Assembly: GCA_958450365.1 (NCBI GenBank)
Contig: CAUEEP010000755.1
Location: 434,001-498,000, forward strand
Direction: 5' to 3'
DNA: 64,000 nt
Source of the DNA: Mesorhabditis belari
Lineage: Eukaryota > Nematoda > Chromadorea > Rhabditida > Rhabditidae
A model generated the notes under the pieces. It searched no databases. It was given only the letters and a program-made list of their open reading frames with translations, and had not been told where the DNA came from. Shown piece after piece: positions 21,511-34,900 of this stretch. Positions within the stretch are counted from its first letter, which is position 1. Each line of letters starts with the position of its first letter. The position numbers and the translations under genes are program-made.

Positions 21511-23485
21511 TTACACAATGCAATATTTTTGATATCTATTTCTTGCCAATACGTCATTGCCGCTCGCTTGGTAGATAAGGACAAGATTGTGTGCGGCGAA
21601 GTGCCGTAGATCATACCTAAAATACCCATAAATTGTTTTGTCGAGATAAACGTACTTGTCCAAACATTCCAAATGCTCATTTCCGTCTTCATCATAAGTT
21701 ACAATCACCGGCGACGGTTCTGCTAATGCCTGAAAAAAAGAATAATGAAACAAATTTAAAAACTTTCACCAATTTGTAGAAATGGATCGCCAACGGTGTG
21801 ATGCTCAGCTGATGGAGCACCCTTCCGAATTTGTAAGAAACTTCTTGTCGCACGGTTCGCATTTTCTCGTAACGTTTTACAAAGGCCAATCCCTAAACGC
21901 ATAAATAATTTTCCACTATAATTAAAAACATACCCTCAATGCAACCATATGTCTGCTACTCAAATCTTTCTTGCAGGACCTATGAATAAATGCTAGGCCA
22001 ATCAAGAAACAAATCAAGGCATTATTCCTATTGTCCGACCAGACTTTGAAATATACACCTGAAATACATATATTTTAAAGCACAATTGGCACACTTACAT
22101 AATGCATGCCTATATGTTCCAGCGATAAGAGGATTGTTTCCGCTCATTATTTGTAAAGCATGATTTCCCGAAGATTTTACCAAAGAACGCATGATATACC
22201 TAATAGCAAAAATTTTAGAATCAAAACGTCCACATGTGAAGAGTTCAACTCCAAGACTTTCTCGTAAGCTTCCATTGCTTTTTGATTTAATTCCAGTTGC
22301 TAGAGGAAACTATCTTTTCTCAAGGGTAAACCTTACCATCAACGCATTTCCAAGCAAAAACCATAGATTGGCACAATGGGTAAACTGACCGAGATCTAAC
22401 AATTGCTCGAGAAACCTATAAATTTGATAAAGACAACCAAATGATTACGACAAACCTTCTTGCTGCTGGATGCGCGGTAATTTGAGCATAAGCTCTGGCA
22501 ATGTCCAATGTTAATTCTTCGGCTTCTCGAGTGTTGAATGATCGCCGTAGTAAAAATGGAATGACCTCCCAAACGAGATTTGATTTAAAACCTTACTTAA
22601 AAGTTACCTGTGCTAAATTTTTATTGTTGCTTTTGATCAAGCAGACGCACAAGCGATAAAGTATATTCATCGACACCGAGTCTTCAATCTAAAACATCAA
22701 ATAACGTTAGTATAAAATAAATATTGTACTTCAAAATATGTCGAAGCTGGAGGCGGATAAGGCTCAATGGCAAACGTCGCGTTTTTGAAAGTTACCTAGA
22801 AAAATAATCTTGAATTATAAAAAACCTAAAAATTCTTTTCCAAAATCCTAACCAACCGTAACTGCCGGTGACACATCGGGGTTTTTCGCCTTGATTCGAT
22901 CAGAGCACAAAGCCAATATCGATTTGGAAGCTTCGCCGAATTTATCCTTTGACATCCACATTTCTAAACAAAATACTAGCCAAATTTGAAATCCAACACA
23001 ACTTATCAATGTTTCATGTTGAGATTCGGCTTCTCGGGCAAATAGTTTACTCCTCAAAACATATGACTCAAGCGCTTGAATGGCTTTATCCTCATCATTG
23101 ATGCTAATGTAATATTCAGCAACCTAAAGTATATGTAGTCCATATAAAAATATAAATAATACCGTCTTGATTAATTTCGAAAAACACTCGAAATCGACGT
23201 TGGCTGTTGAATGGTTAATCATTTGAGCTGCTTGAAGACGGGTTTTCATCGATAAGGACCGCATGCCTAAATTAAGGATTAAAAACAAAACACTACGAGC
23301 TCACCGAGCATGTCCAGTGTGGGGATCCTCTTTTCGTAATGTTTCCAGTTGTTCGGTTCAAGTCGAATAGCTAAAAGTTTTTTGATGCAATCAATTTCCA
23401 CAATCCACTTCTTACCCCTTCCATAACATGCAGCTGACTCCTTGGGCTTCTCTAATCGACTCGATAGGTCTCCGAGATGAGACTA
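21511..23485 (-). CDS. GTF3C3: TFIIIC TPR subunit (GTF3C3 homologue), 5' end missing or unrecognised
   Basis: A multi-exon minus-strand gene encodes successive TPR-like helices: SHLGDLSSRLEKPKESAACY (exon from 23485), IRLEPNNWKHYEKRIPTL, VAEYYISINDEDKAIQALES, MWMSKDKFGEASKSILAL, FNTREAEELTLDIARAYAQI, LGQFTHCANLWFLLGNAL, and the C-terminus FRYDLRHFAAHNLVLIYQAS to the stop at 21511. The end (AHNLVLIYQASGN) strongly matches the GTF3C3/tau131 C-terminus. This subunit of TFIIIC bridges box A binding to TFIIIB on Pol III genes. About half the usual protein is visible; the acidic N-terminus and first TPR block are not found upstream of 23485. Introns are short with TTTCAG-type acceptors. Neighbour RPC8 acts in the same pathway. 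Confidence 0.75.
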
Positions 23486-24140
23486 CAGGAAAAATTTGCT
23501 TGGCCAAGCAAAGAATCGTCTAGAATCAAAGTAAATCAAAATGTTTACTGATTTTCAAACGCTTATTAATGAAACAAAACAATCAAACTTATCGAGGCCC
23601 CATCACTTCCTCCCATTCTTCACTCTGCAATGAAGTTAGCATCAACAATTTCTACTATGCGAGCTTTCAGTTTGATGATTGCAATGATGATTGATGATGA
23701 ATTGCAAGCTAGCCAACGACAACCCTTCTATGCCGCGACCTTGCATTTACTGTCTGTTTTTTTGGATATTCACTCAACCTACAAAACCGATTCTTTATTT
23801 AAGTTTTTCATGAACATTTTCATTTCCCAATCGGCCCCTCTCTTGTTTACTTGATTTTGTTTTTGCTTTCAGAAAATTACCATATGCGATTTTAAATGTT
23901 AATTTTCAGAAGCATGTGTTAGCCAGATTACTCAAAAGCTGCTTCGCGAATAGGTTTAATCTCTTCAACGTCTTTAAAAGGTGGGTAGCGTCTTTTCTGT
24001 TTTTAATGCTTTCGTCGTACTAATAGTTGAAGTTTGAGGATCACCCAATTTTTAAAATAAATTTTATATGCTTGCCAAAAACCATTAGTGAACGAAGTAA
24101 CGGAAAAAATATCACAGATCAAAGGATTGCAAACAAATAT
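23486..24140. other. Spacer upstream of the TFIIIC gene
   Basis: No convincing exon. A 74-codon plus-strand frame (23630-23854) rich in Met, Ser and Ile has no motif. The region may hold undetected N-terminal exons of the TFIIIC gene, but none could be tied in. Confidence 0.35.
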
Positions 24141-24141
24141 A

Positions 24142-25418
24142 CAGGGTGAGCAGAAAGTTCTGGCAAAATTTTTGTTGCTCCACTTTTAGCGCAAGCGATT
24201 GTATTAATGATCTGATTCATGTTTTTTCTTTTTTTCGCATTGGTCTTTAACGAAGCCTTTTCAAAAATTTGCTTTTTAGATGGCCAGATCGCGGGATTTT
24301 CGTCCATCAATTGAATGACTCGCCCAAGAGGGCCGACGACCTAAAGCTATCGCGCAGAGCTTGAGTATTCCTCTGCGAACCGTCTACAATTGTCTTGGCC
24401 GAATTTGCAAAACGGGATCGGCAAACGATGCTCCAAGATCTGGACGTCCAAAAACAGCATCAACTTCGGCGGTCGTTAAGAGAATCCGGGAGAAGATCCG
24501 AAGGAATCCGAATCGGTCGATGAGGCAGCTGGCCAAAGAGGAAAACGTTGGAAGAGAATCGATGCGGCTAATTGCACGGAAAAAGTTGGGAAATTATCCG
24601 TATAAGATCCAAAAGGCACATGGGCATGAAATCGACTCGAATCACCCGATGCAAAGAGCTGCTGAAGCGTTTCCCAACTGCGGCACGCGCCTCGTCCTCT
24701 TTACCGATGAGTGTTTGTTCACTGTCGAGCAGTTCGTGAACCACCAAAATGATCGTATTCTTGCAGGAAACATGCAACAAGCATCACAGAATGGTAGGAT
24801 TTCATCTCGGACAGCTCATCCCCAAGCAATCATGGTTTTTGGAGCGATCACCGGTGATGGGAAGATGCCACTGGTTTTCATCGATCAGGGTGTGAAAGTG
24901 AACAACCAAAATTATCTGGATGATGTTTTGAAGAAGAAAGTGCTTCATTGGGCAAATTCTCACTTCAACGGCCGCAATTGGACCTACCAGCAGGACTCTG
25001 CCCCCGCACACAAGGCTCGGATCGTCCAGGGGTGGTGCCAGGCCAACTTTCCGGACTTCATCTCCTTAGCAGCATGGCCCCCAAACAGCCCGGATCTCAA
25101 CCCTCTCGACTACTCCATATGGTCCATTATGAAGAGCAAGGCCTGTGCTACTCGCCACCCAAATTTGGCCTCACTTCGACGCGCTCTCGAGAAAGCCTGG
25201 GCCGATCTTGATCCAGACCATGTGCGTGCCGCGGTTGAAGCCTTCCCCAAGCGTCTCAAGGCCTGCATCAAAGAAAAAGGAGGAATCTTTGAAATCTGAA
25301 TTGTGATCCTTATTTGTTATTATATCGTTAATAAATAGTTAAAATTTCAGTCCATTAGCTTACTTCTAACTGGGTTTATGCCAGCATCTCTCTTTGCCAG
25401 AACTTTCTGGTCACCCTG
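24142..25418 (+). mobile_element. Complete maT (DD37D) transposon
   Basis: It is bounded by TA at 24140-24141 and 25419-25420. The terminal inverted repeats are about 27 bp: left CAGGGTGAGCAGAAAGTTCT, right complement CAGGGTGACCAGAAAGTTCT, one mismatch. Length is 1277 bp with a single transposase gene. It is the only structurally complete DD37D element in the window and probably the relative of the remnants at 3.6, 4.9, 48.7 and 62.8 kb. Confidence 0.92.
24280..25299 (+). CDS. DD37D transposase with one early TGA
   Basis: It starts at ATG 24280 (MARSRDFRPSIE) and meets TGA at 24316; from there to the stop at 25299 the frame is open. An N-terminal helix-turn-helix (PKAIAQSLSIPLRTVYN, then a GRPK hook-like GRPKTAST) is followed by a second helix-turn-helix (NRSMRQLAKEENVGRESM) and the catalytic core: first Asp in LFTDECLF, second in QQDSAPAHKA, third in SPDLNPLDYSIWS. 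The second and third Asp are separated by exactly 37 residues, the mark of the maT family. It cuts and pastes the element at TA sites. A single base change would reopen the frame; initiation downstream would lose part of the first helix-turn-helix. Low decay implies recent activity. Confidence 0.9.
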
Positions 25419-25420
25419 TA

Positions 25421-25700
25421 AATCAACAAAAAAAGTTCAACTACATCTCACGATAGTTTGCAGTCAGTAGAGTCTGTAGAAATACTTGCTGACGATTCCA
25501 ACGTCCAAATTCCATATCCAAGTCGATTTCACTTCCATCCACCAGAGATTCACCATAAAATATAAAGTTAGATCAGAATCAATGAAATTAAAAGTCAATC
25601 AACACCACAATTAAAGCCTATTTAGTCATGTGTAATCTCAGTATTGAAAATTATCATCTGTTTATGTGATTAATTAGGCATGTAATCACTTATTCAACTT
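25421..25700. other. Spacer
   Basis: No gene, repeat or regulatory structure recognised on either strand between the transposon and the inverted block. Confidence 0.4.
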
Positions 25701-25705
25701 CTATA

Positions 25706-25957
25706 TTATAAAAAGTTATTAATGGTCATTACCCGCAAGGTCAGGCCCTTTACAAGCACCCTTCCGCACTTTGTTGGAGGAAGCTTCGGGAGACGGGCTG
25801 GGCCTCCTGCGGTGGTTTGCTCCCTCATAAGGAATTTACGTCGTCTGATCGGCCCGTGCTCAAAACGATATAGGTGTCGTTGATAGTTGAAGATAAATCC
25901 CCGGCGAAGTGACCGAATGCTTGTGTAGTCGAGACGAAACGAAATGCGCGTGGACAT
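25706..25957 (-). CDS. Small downstream reading frame, copy C
   Basis: Minus-strand counterpart of 13602 and 18122. Begins MSTRISFRLDYTSIRSLRRG and runs through LPKLPPTKCGRVL before leaving the block at about 25753. The frame is open in all three copies, weak support for coding use. Confidence 0.3.
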   Translation of the reverse strand: MSTRISFRLDYTSIRSLRRGFIFNYQRHLYRFEHGPIRRRKFLMREQTTAGGPARLPKLPPTKCGRVLVKGLTLRVMTINNFL

Positions 25958-26086
25958 CTAAAATAATCGAATAATAGGAAAAAAAAGCGTATGTACAGTA
26001 TCCAAATAATTTGTGCAAAACAAATTTTTCAATCAAAATTATAGAAAAGTAAATAACATTTTTATTGGATAACATAACAAGAACGA

Positions 26087-27332
26087 TTATTTCTTGGCAA
26101 AATAGTTGTTCGCGTCGAGAGCCATTCGGAAGCGGGTGTCAAGATCACCGTTGTCGAATTCAATATATAGGTCGACCTCAAAGACATCCACGTATTGTTG
26201 GTTTGCCAAGTCCTGAAAATAAAATAACTATATATGAAGTATATAAAAGGATTAACCTGTAGAATCACGCCTGGGATGACGTAGGCCATCCATTTGTCCT
26301 TAGGCTGTGTTGGAGCCTTTCTGTATTCATAGCCTGGAGCCCCTTGAGCACCGGCACGACCACGACCACGCGGAAGAGGACGCGGAAGCGGACGAGGAAC
26401 CAGAGGTCCATGTCCAAAACGATGTGCCTGTCCGGCGACAACCAGCTCAATATACTGTGGAGTCACAGCCATTGCCGTGTAGTCTTTCAAGACGGCGAAT
26501 TCAGGATACATCGAGCTAAAAATAATCCATTACTCCTATATGCCATGAATAATATACGAAAAACAATAGAAATTTGGATCAAATCAAGCTATATCAGGCA
26601 AGCAAGCCTACTCAATTTTGATAAATCATGCAAGCAAAATTTTATTCCAAGCAAAAACAATACAACTAACATGTATTCATCCGATTGATCACTTTGCGAA
26701 TCGTCTTCGTCTTCTTCCATTTCTTGGGATGAATCGCCATCTGATACAACCAACTAAACATTCCTTTTTATGCATTAGTCATGCTATTTTTTTTAAACCT
26801 AGTTAACACAAAAACTAATAAATATCTTTATTAGACAAAAATAAAGTTAAACCTGCTGATAACCGGCAATATTGGACAATTTTGTGAGAAAGGCAGCAAA
26901 TTTCACCATGTCGATGAATTCAGCACAGAAACCGACCACCTCAGTACGAAGCCAAACGCCTTCGCTTTGATACTAAAAGTACACAGATTAAATAAACATA
27001 ATTAGCCTTATAGATCTAGTATCATAGATACATTCAATATGAACAAAAAAGTGTGTTTCATCTGCTTACGTTATTTTAGTACATTAAAGAATGCTCAAGC
27101 CTATAACAATTTCTCAAAATGGTTAAAAGTCAATCAAATATACCTCAAGTGTCATTTCTGGTAGAAAAACGCGGACGTTCTTATCCATTTTCACCGCAAA
27201 TTTGCGACCATCCGAATTGTCTGGATAAGCAAAACGCAATGTTTTTTCTTGATGGACGACCTCCAAAACGTTGGCATGCACTTCCAATGAATCAACACCC
27301 CGGAAGAAAGAAATTCGAGTTGACATCTCCAT
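26087..27332 (-). CDS. Unknown five-exon nematode protein, copy C
   Basis: Exons 27332-27144, 26972-26853, 26753-26671, 26515-26257 and 26212-26087 give 258 residues in frame, with the same exon lengths as copy A. Exon 1 is identical to copy B over the inspected length. Differences: exon 4 starts MYPEFAVLKDY rather than MNPEYSILKDY, and exon 5 reads DNGDLDTRFRMALDANNYFA. The stop of PABP lies 341 bp upstream on the same strand, so the pair could be co-transcribed. Function unknown. Confidence 0.75.
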
Positions 27333-27672
27333 ACCACTGAAAATTGAAACAGTAATTTCGATCAAAAAAAATAAAAAGGGAGATCAAAAATAACGAATTG
27401 AAGTGAATTCGATCACTCATAGACAAAAATATGAGCGATTTTGAATTTGGAATATAACTTGCAATATAATATATAATCAATATAAAATAATATATAATCG
27501 AATGTGATACAAAGAAGTTGCAGCTGGCACCGCGTGGCTGCCCAAATTGATAGAAGTTATACAGCGACTATCGTTCATTTTCTGAGTTTTTCATCCTTTA
27601 AACCACAAGCCAAGAAAAACAAGAACGTTAACAAGAACATACAAAGATAAATACAAAATTGAACAAGTTAGT

Positions 27673-28763
<1,091 letters not shown>

Positions 28764-28777
28764 CTGCAAAAAAAAAT

Positions 28778-29460
28778 GGATGACAAGAAGCTCGTGCTTA
28801 TGCCATGCTCTACAATTTCAAACAAGGAAAAATCCCTGCTGAATCTCACCGTTCACTTGTCAAAGCTTTTGGAGATGATTGTATCAGTAAAAGTGAGTGT
28901 TGTCGATCGATCGAGACTGCAATGAAAGCCTCGACGAAGAGCTTTTTAGAAATCTCAAATGACGATTTGCTCAATGCTATTGAAATTGATCCCACATTTA
29001 GCAGAATTAGCAGAATTTTTCGACGTTATCCATATGACAATTGAAAACCATTTGCATCAACTTGGGGAAAAGGTTCAACATGGAAAATGCTCGAAAATGG
29101 TTCCACATGAGCTGATTCAAGGTAGATAAATAGGGACTTTTGTGGGTCAGGTCTGTAGCCAGGCTTGACCCTGCCCGGAAACAAATTGCTCCTCTATGAT
29201 TGATTTGGTTTCCTTCGTTTCGAGCTCTTTTGTTATCATTTATCTGTTGTTACGCTTCGGGAATCAGCTTTTTCGACGTTATCCATATGAAAATTGAAAA
29301 CCATTTGCATCAACTTGGGGAAAGCGTTCGACATGGAAAATGCTCCAAAATAGTTCCAAATGAGCTGATCGAACATAAAAAAAATAGCTCGTATCACCGT
29401 GTACTCCATCTTGCTTCAAATCATACGATGTGACCAAATAGTTTTGATCAAAAAACGCGA
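28778..29460 (+). pseudogene. Mariner transposase remnant
   Basis: Begins MDDKKLVLMPC and, one frame over, MLYNFKQGKIPAESHRSLVK then AFGDDCISKSECCRSIE; NHLHQLGEKV-type sequence follows (about 29040-29080) and is then duplicated (29290-29320). No catalytic core is present. It is the N-terminal helix-turn-helix half only, internally rearranged. Confidence 0.75.
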
Positions 29461-29486
29461 ATTATTTTTTCTACACCCTGATAATA

Positions 29487-30008
29487 TTGGGTTGGTGAAT
29501 TGAAAACTGCGGGCTATTGTCATATGTGAGAGTTTGAGCACTTTCTTCAAAAGAAACCCATTTTAGTGTCAATAGAAAATCTGTAGAGAATCAAAAATGA
29601 AGCTTATATCAAAATTTTCAGAAAGATTCAAAAACCGGTTTTCAAGAAATTTACGAATTTTCACAAAACTTGCATTTTAAGCGAAACTACTAAGTGTATC
29701 TTTTTGGAAATTTGGCCATAAGTCTGATTTTTGATTCTCTACAACTTTTCTATTGACACCAAAATGGGTTTCTTTTGAAGAAAGTTCTCAAACTGGGGTG
29801 ACGGCTGACATCTCCAGTCCTCCATTTTTGAGTCTCACCCTTGTCTCACGCACAAAACAAAAGCCTACCACGAAAGAGAAATCCGCAAATTGCCTGTAAA
29901 ATGGGTAGAAGTCGTCAATAATAATGGAAATTATTTGGAATGAATTGATGGTTTTATGTTGAATAAATTTTAGTTCAAAGTCCGGCAGTTTTCAATTCAT
30001 CAACCCAA
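29487..30008. mobile_element. Foldback MITE with mariner-like ends
   Basis: Left end TATTGGGTTGGTGAATTGA, right end its near complement (TCAATTCATCAACCCAATA). The two arms are inverted copies of about 150-250 bp around a short centre near 29640, and each contains the GACACCAAAATGGG motif or its complement. The ends resemble irritans-type mariner termini, so mariner transposase may have mobilised it. Single arms occur at 745-1008 and 8878-9200. Confidence 0.8.
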
Positions 30009-30129
30009 TAAAATATTATTTCAGTTTTAGCGAATTTAGGTATGAAAATGATTAGATTAAAAAGATTTATGTAAAGAAAAAATTCAAAAGACGAAAAGAA
30101 ACTCTTCGAAAACAAAAAAACATCAAATT

Positions 30130-30793
30130 AATTCAGGTTTCCGCTGTGGAAATTGGCACTAAATGTTTCCACTTTTGTCGTTTTTCAGGCTCCCCTCGTT
30201 ATTTGGTTGGTTTTCTAGACGTAAAGAGTTTAAAATTTCTTAATTTATACTATTTTTTACATACTGTATCTTTCTTTCTATCTTTTCGACGTAAAAAATC
30301 TCTTTATCAAACATGTTTGTTTGATAAAGGGATTGTTTACACGAGAATCCGTTTCTTTTTCACGCTCAACTAAACAAACATTCTAGAAACTTTCATCTAT
30401 TTTTAGGAATATCTATTTATTCACTGTAACTGGATGTTTCTCACTGTTTCACTATGCTGAAATGATGAAAACACAAGGTTTGCAAAAGAAATAGGGTAGA
30501 TTTAGGAAAATTCTAGCTTTTGTTGGTGGCACGATTCTTCTGAGAATGATCACCGATTTCATTATTTCTTTCATCACAGACTATCAGGTTAAAATTATCA
30601 ACTTAAACTTCAAAAAAACTTGTCTCAGCTTCGAAAAGTGTTTCTCGATTGGATCAATGCTATTCGGAATCGTTTCCGATCGTACCGCAGCAGTGATCTT
30701 TCCGCTGTTTCAGGTGAACAAGCAAAGCCTTTGTCTTTTATCATTTTTTTAGATTCTCACAAGAAATTCACCACTAAACCGTCAACTTCTTGA
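30130..30793 (+). pseudogene. Second copy of the receptor's 3' exons
   Basis: Exons for TM6 (30407-30477), TM7, the basic tail and the end (stop at 30793) are nearly identical to those at 9563-9956, with conserved splice sites. A hydrophobic TM5 candidate (IYTIFYILYLSFYLF) is readable near 30245-30300, after a TAG at 30216. No TM1-TM4 exons are present upstream, where PABP/RAN fragments lie instead, so this is an orphan 3' half. Confidence 0.75.
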
Positions 30794-30981
30794 ACAAAAG
30801 CAATGAACTTTATGTAAATAAAATTTTAAAGTAAATAAAATGAAGGCTCAGGCTCAGGCTTAGGCTTAGGCTTAGGCTTAAGCTCAAGCATAGAGCAGGA
30901 ACAATTGTCTGTACTTTGTCTGTAATTTGATAAGCTTACACACTTATGATGATTATGATATTGATTTTATGATGATGTCAA

Positions 30982-31100
30982 TTATGCTGATGTCCAAATC
31001 GTAGTTTTTGGTTGATTAAAGCAAAACTTGCAACCAATCGAACAGTTCAGTTTCTTTACTACTCGATTATTACAAAAGCTAGCAACTTGACATTTTGAGT
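30982..31100 (-). CDS. Terminal ShKT-like exon
   Basis: A minus-strand segment reads CQVASFCNNRVVKKLNCSI then GCKFCFNQPKTTIW and stops at 30982. It resembles the ShKT domain of the astacin gene (FCDNSSISAGVKQLNCPIAC, then KMCFNQPN), so it could be that gene's last exon or a leftover of an exon duplication. It is absent from the 8.3-11.5 kb copy. The link to the upstream exons was not resolved. Confidence 0.45.
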
Positions 31101-31504
31101 TGAAGCTTTTAAGTTTCAATCTAAAGAAATAACTAGAAATAGCTCTTCTGGGCAAATGTTGAGATACAATGTAGTCTTGCGATTTCTCTTTCGATTGCAT
31201 TTCAAGAATTTATTGTTTTGTTCAATTGTAATAACAGTTGAGCTCGAGATGATGGCTCAGGCTTAAGCTTAAGCTCAAGCATAGAGCAGGAAAAACTTGG
31301 AAACACATAGAAAACACAAATACATACATAGGAAAATACAAATTTATGTGCATATGTTTCTAGAAAGCTTTGGTTTTTCATCATGAATTCCCTTCGTAGG
31401 CAAAGCAATCCAAAACAAAATCCGTCTGAAATCTTCTTCAATCTTTGATCTTTGAGTCTTTTTCAACTTTAAATCAAATTTCTTGGTATCATTTTGTTTA
31501 ACAC

Positions 31505-31675
31505 ATTGGGCCACAGTTCAGTGGGCCACCGGAATAATTCAGTGGGCCACCGATGACCACATGGGCCACTGGTGACCGCATGGGCCACTGATGACCGCGT
31601 GGGCCAGTGGTGACCGCATGGGTCACCGATGACCACATGGGCCACTGGTGACCGCGTGGGCCACCGGTGGCACCT
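31505..31675. repeat. GC-rich minisatellite, about 19-bp unit
   Basis: Paralogue of 10552-10716, same unit family (for example GACCGCATGGGCCACTGGT), but with different variant order and length. The comparison gives a direct view of array turnover since the block duplication. Confidence 0.9.
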
Positions 31676-31952
31676 GAGTGGACTGCTGTCTGGAACGTTG
31701 ATTAACTGATTAAGTTGATAAAGGTGCTATTTAGGGTTTTCAAAGATGGAGAATTCAAATTTTGAGCCAGTTTTGAATATAACATTGATTGGATAGGTCA
31801 AAACTCAACCTCTATTATTGAAAACACTGATTTGTAAATTTTCGAAAGAATCCCTAGCACAGGACGCTCTCATCCCACACGATTGTATGGTATAAAAGGG
31901 TTTTTTCGCCAATCGCCAATTTGTTAACAAGTTGTCTCTCTTTTTCACTCAC

Positions 31953-34900
31953 CACTCCATCGAAACTCCATTGACCAGCACTGTTGCAAACAAATGGTCG
32001 GTAGGTGCTATGGGAAGTGGTGTCGTTGAAGCCAGACTAAAGGTTTTCATGAATCTTGAACTTTTTTTCAAAATTCTATTGACAGTCATAAAGTAAACAT
32101 TTCAAAATTCAACTAACCGGGTTTACATTTAGGTAAATGTAGCTGTAAAGTTGATCGCCGTAACCTGGCCCAGTCCACAACGTGAAACCGGCCTAAATTC
32201 AAGTTTAACGATGATGAATCAACCAAATAAAACATAACTTTTCAAAAATAATGCGAATTTCTTCAAATTCAACTCACATGCGTATATGGAGCATCAACTT
32301 TACAAAACCAATCAGCGACCAAACAGTTGTTATTGGTTGAGTCAATTCTAAAACAAAAAATCGTTTAATAAAAGCAATGTGAAACAAAAATGATCATAAA
32401 GAAACTCTTTAACTTTTTCTTTTAACTTAATTTGTGCCTTTTTTATGGGCCTTACCTATAGTTGAAAGCTGGTGTTCCCAACACGGGGAAATAGTACTCG
32501 TTGTAGTCACTCACATTGTAGTTACATTTTTGACAAGCTGAAAAGAGACATTTGTGGGGATATTGGCTTAAAAAGGTCAAGCAAAGCTATAGCAAAACTA
32601 TAGCAAAACTATAACAAAGCTATTATCTTGTGCTACTATTTCATTCATAGAAAATTATCTCAATTGTCATATTAAAAAGGAGTTAAACCAGTTGACGAAG
32701 CTACAGCCAAGCTTTATCCCAAAGTTATCCCCAAACAACTGCCTGATTGTGCCTGATTTGTTAACGCTCAAGCGCTTTAAACTTTACCAGTAGCCGCTTG
32801 TGTTGTGATCTTCGTTGTCGTTGTTGCTTTTGTCGTTGTTGCCTTTGTCGTTGTTGTAGTCACTTTCGTTGTTGTCGTTGTCGCAGCAGTCACTTTGCTT
32901 GTCGTTGTTGGCCAAATCGCAGTGTTCGGTTGATTGAAGCACATCTTGCAAGCAATCGGACAATTCAATTGCTTTACTCCAGCCGAAATACTCGAGTTAT
33001 CACAGAAATTCATATCTCTAATCCATTGCGGACAGCTGAAATGATTTTTTAGAGCAACAATTGTTTAAACAACTCACCCAGAACTGTCAACACATGGTTG
33101 CCGTGTAGGAGATGTTGGTTTAACAGTAGCTGAATTCGTTGGCGAGTCATACGTTGCACTTGTATAAGGAAATTGACTCATCTTTACGGTGGATGGGGTT
33201 GATGCTGGGACTGAAAGGAAAAGGAATGAAAGAATGAAAGAATGAAAGAATTCAGTGTCCACTCACCATATCTGTAGGTGAACGTATAGTTGCTTTGACT
33301 GAATCGATTGTTGAGGATCACTGGCATGATGTGACCTTCAGAAACAACAGTCGTGTTCACATCATCGAGACAACAATAGCTAAAAAAGAGCCTTTAAACG
33401 ATTGAGTAAGCAATTCAAAGAAAAGCTTAGTATTTATCTCACTAGGGAACTGTTTCAATTAACCATTTTTGAAACCGGATCTGGCTCATGGTTTTCGAGA
33501 AAAATGTGTCCAAAGGTTTAGCAACTTCTCACCTATAAGAGGGCAGTACGCCGATGTGCAGTACGCCGGTGTGCAGCAAAAGCAACGAAGGTCTAGAGGA
33601 TAGTGTGCTAGACTTAAGCCTAAGCCATGTTTGCTCACGGTTTCGATTCCGCATTTTTTTGCTTTTCTTTGAATTCTACGAACGCCTTTTATAGAAAGGT
33701 CCGCTTTCGAAAATCGGTGGTTAGTTGATACAATTCCTTAGTCAATTCTTTAGTCGACAAGGTGCTAGCTCAGAGCATTCACCCGGTAAGCAGTAGGTCA
33801 AGAGCTCAATTCCCTCTACTGCTTCCCGGTTTGATGATCGGTTTCTTCTCTTCACTTTCTTAGGCTTCATTTCAAGTTTTGCAAGTTCATTGCAGTTCAT
33901 GGCTTGATTTGTGTCACTCACCGAATCCCAGTGTAGCGATGATCGCTGATCGCTTTCACTTCCATGCTCTTGAACGTACAACCAGCATTGCACTGTGGGC
34001 TGGTGAGTGCCTTGATGACCAATTCGACTTTGTTGCCGGCTGGAGCCTAAAAATATGAAAAACTAGAAGCTGTTTTTGAAAGTTCCTCACCTTGATCAAG
34101 AAATTGCAGCTGGTGAAGAGAGGAAGCAAAATCCCATCCCAGATGCCGACAGTTTGCGTTTGCGTTTGGAGAGTCGTCGTGGCTGTGAGTTCAGCTCCAC
34201 AACCAGCTGGCTGAAAGAGAGAATTGATTTTTGTTTGAAAAGAAAAATGAACCCTATCCGAACAAGTGGCTCCACTCCATCCACTCGGGCAAATGCAAGT
34301 GTTGCAGTTTTTCGAATCTCGGAAACCGCCATTCAAACATGTGGCGCCGGTTGGACAAAACTCTATAAGAATACTAGAAATATAGTTATGAAATTTAAAA
34401 GCAGACATTCTCAAAGAGATTTTGAAGTAAAGGTTTCGAAAAAAGCAGAGTCAAAAAAAAGAGTTCTGTCCGGATATTGGTTGAAGAATTTGAAGTCAAA
34501 AATGCGATTTCTCCAAATTTTTTGCCAAATTTTCAGAAAGATTTCTCCAACCGTTTTCTCTAGATGACAGTCTATAGATTTTTAGTGGAAAAAAAATGGC
34601 CTTTTGTTGAGCTGAGGCGTGGTTTGAGTTCTTTTTTAAAATGTCATTTTGTAGAGAATTAGTTAGCCTTTCTACTGATATCATTCGACGAAGTCTACTA
34701 GAAGTTTTAGAAATGATTTTCGGCGCCACTTCATTCTCCCCAACCCAAAAATGGCTATAAATGGTTAAAAATTGCTGTAAATTGCTATAAATTTCGCTAT
34801 AAATGTCTACAGATGATTGTAAATGGCTATAAATTCGGCTTTAAATGGTTATAAATGGTTCTAAATGGCTAAAATCTATGATAAATTTGGCTATAAATAG

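Larger units (their letters stand above)
28768..32446. repeat. Segmental duplication, copy 2
   Basis: Direct copy of 8262-11492. This copy continues at its right side into the full astacin gene and so is probably the source. Differences: full hairpin at 29487-30008, additional ShKT-encoding exon near 31.0 kb, and a rearranged minisatellite. Confidence 0.85.
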
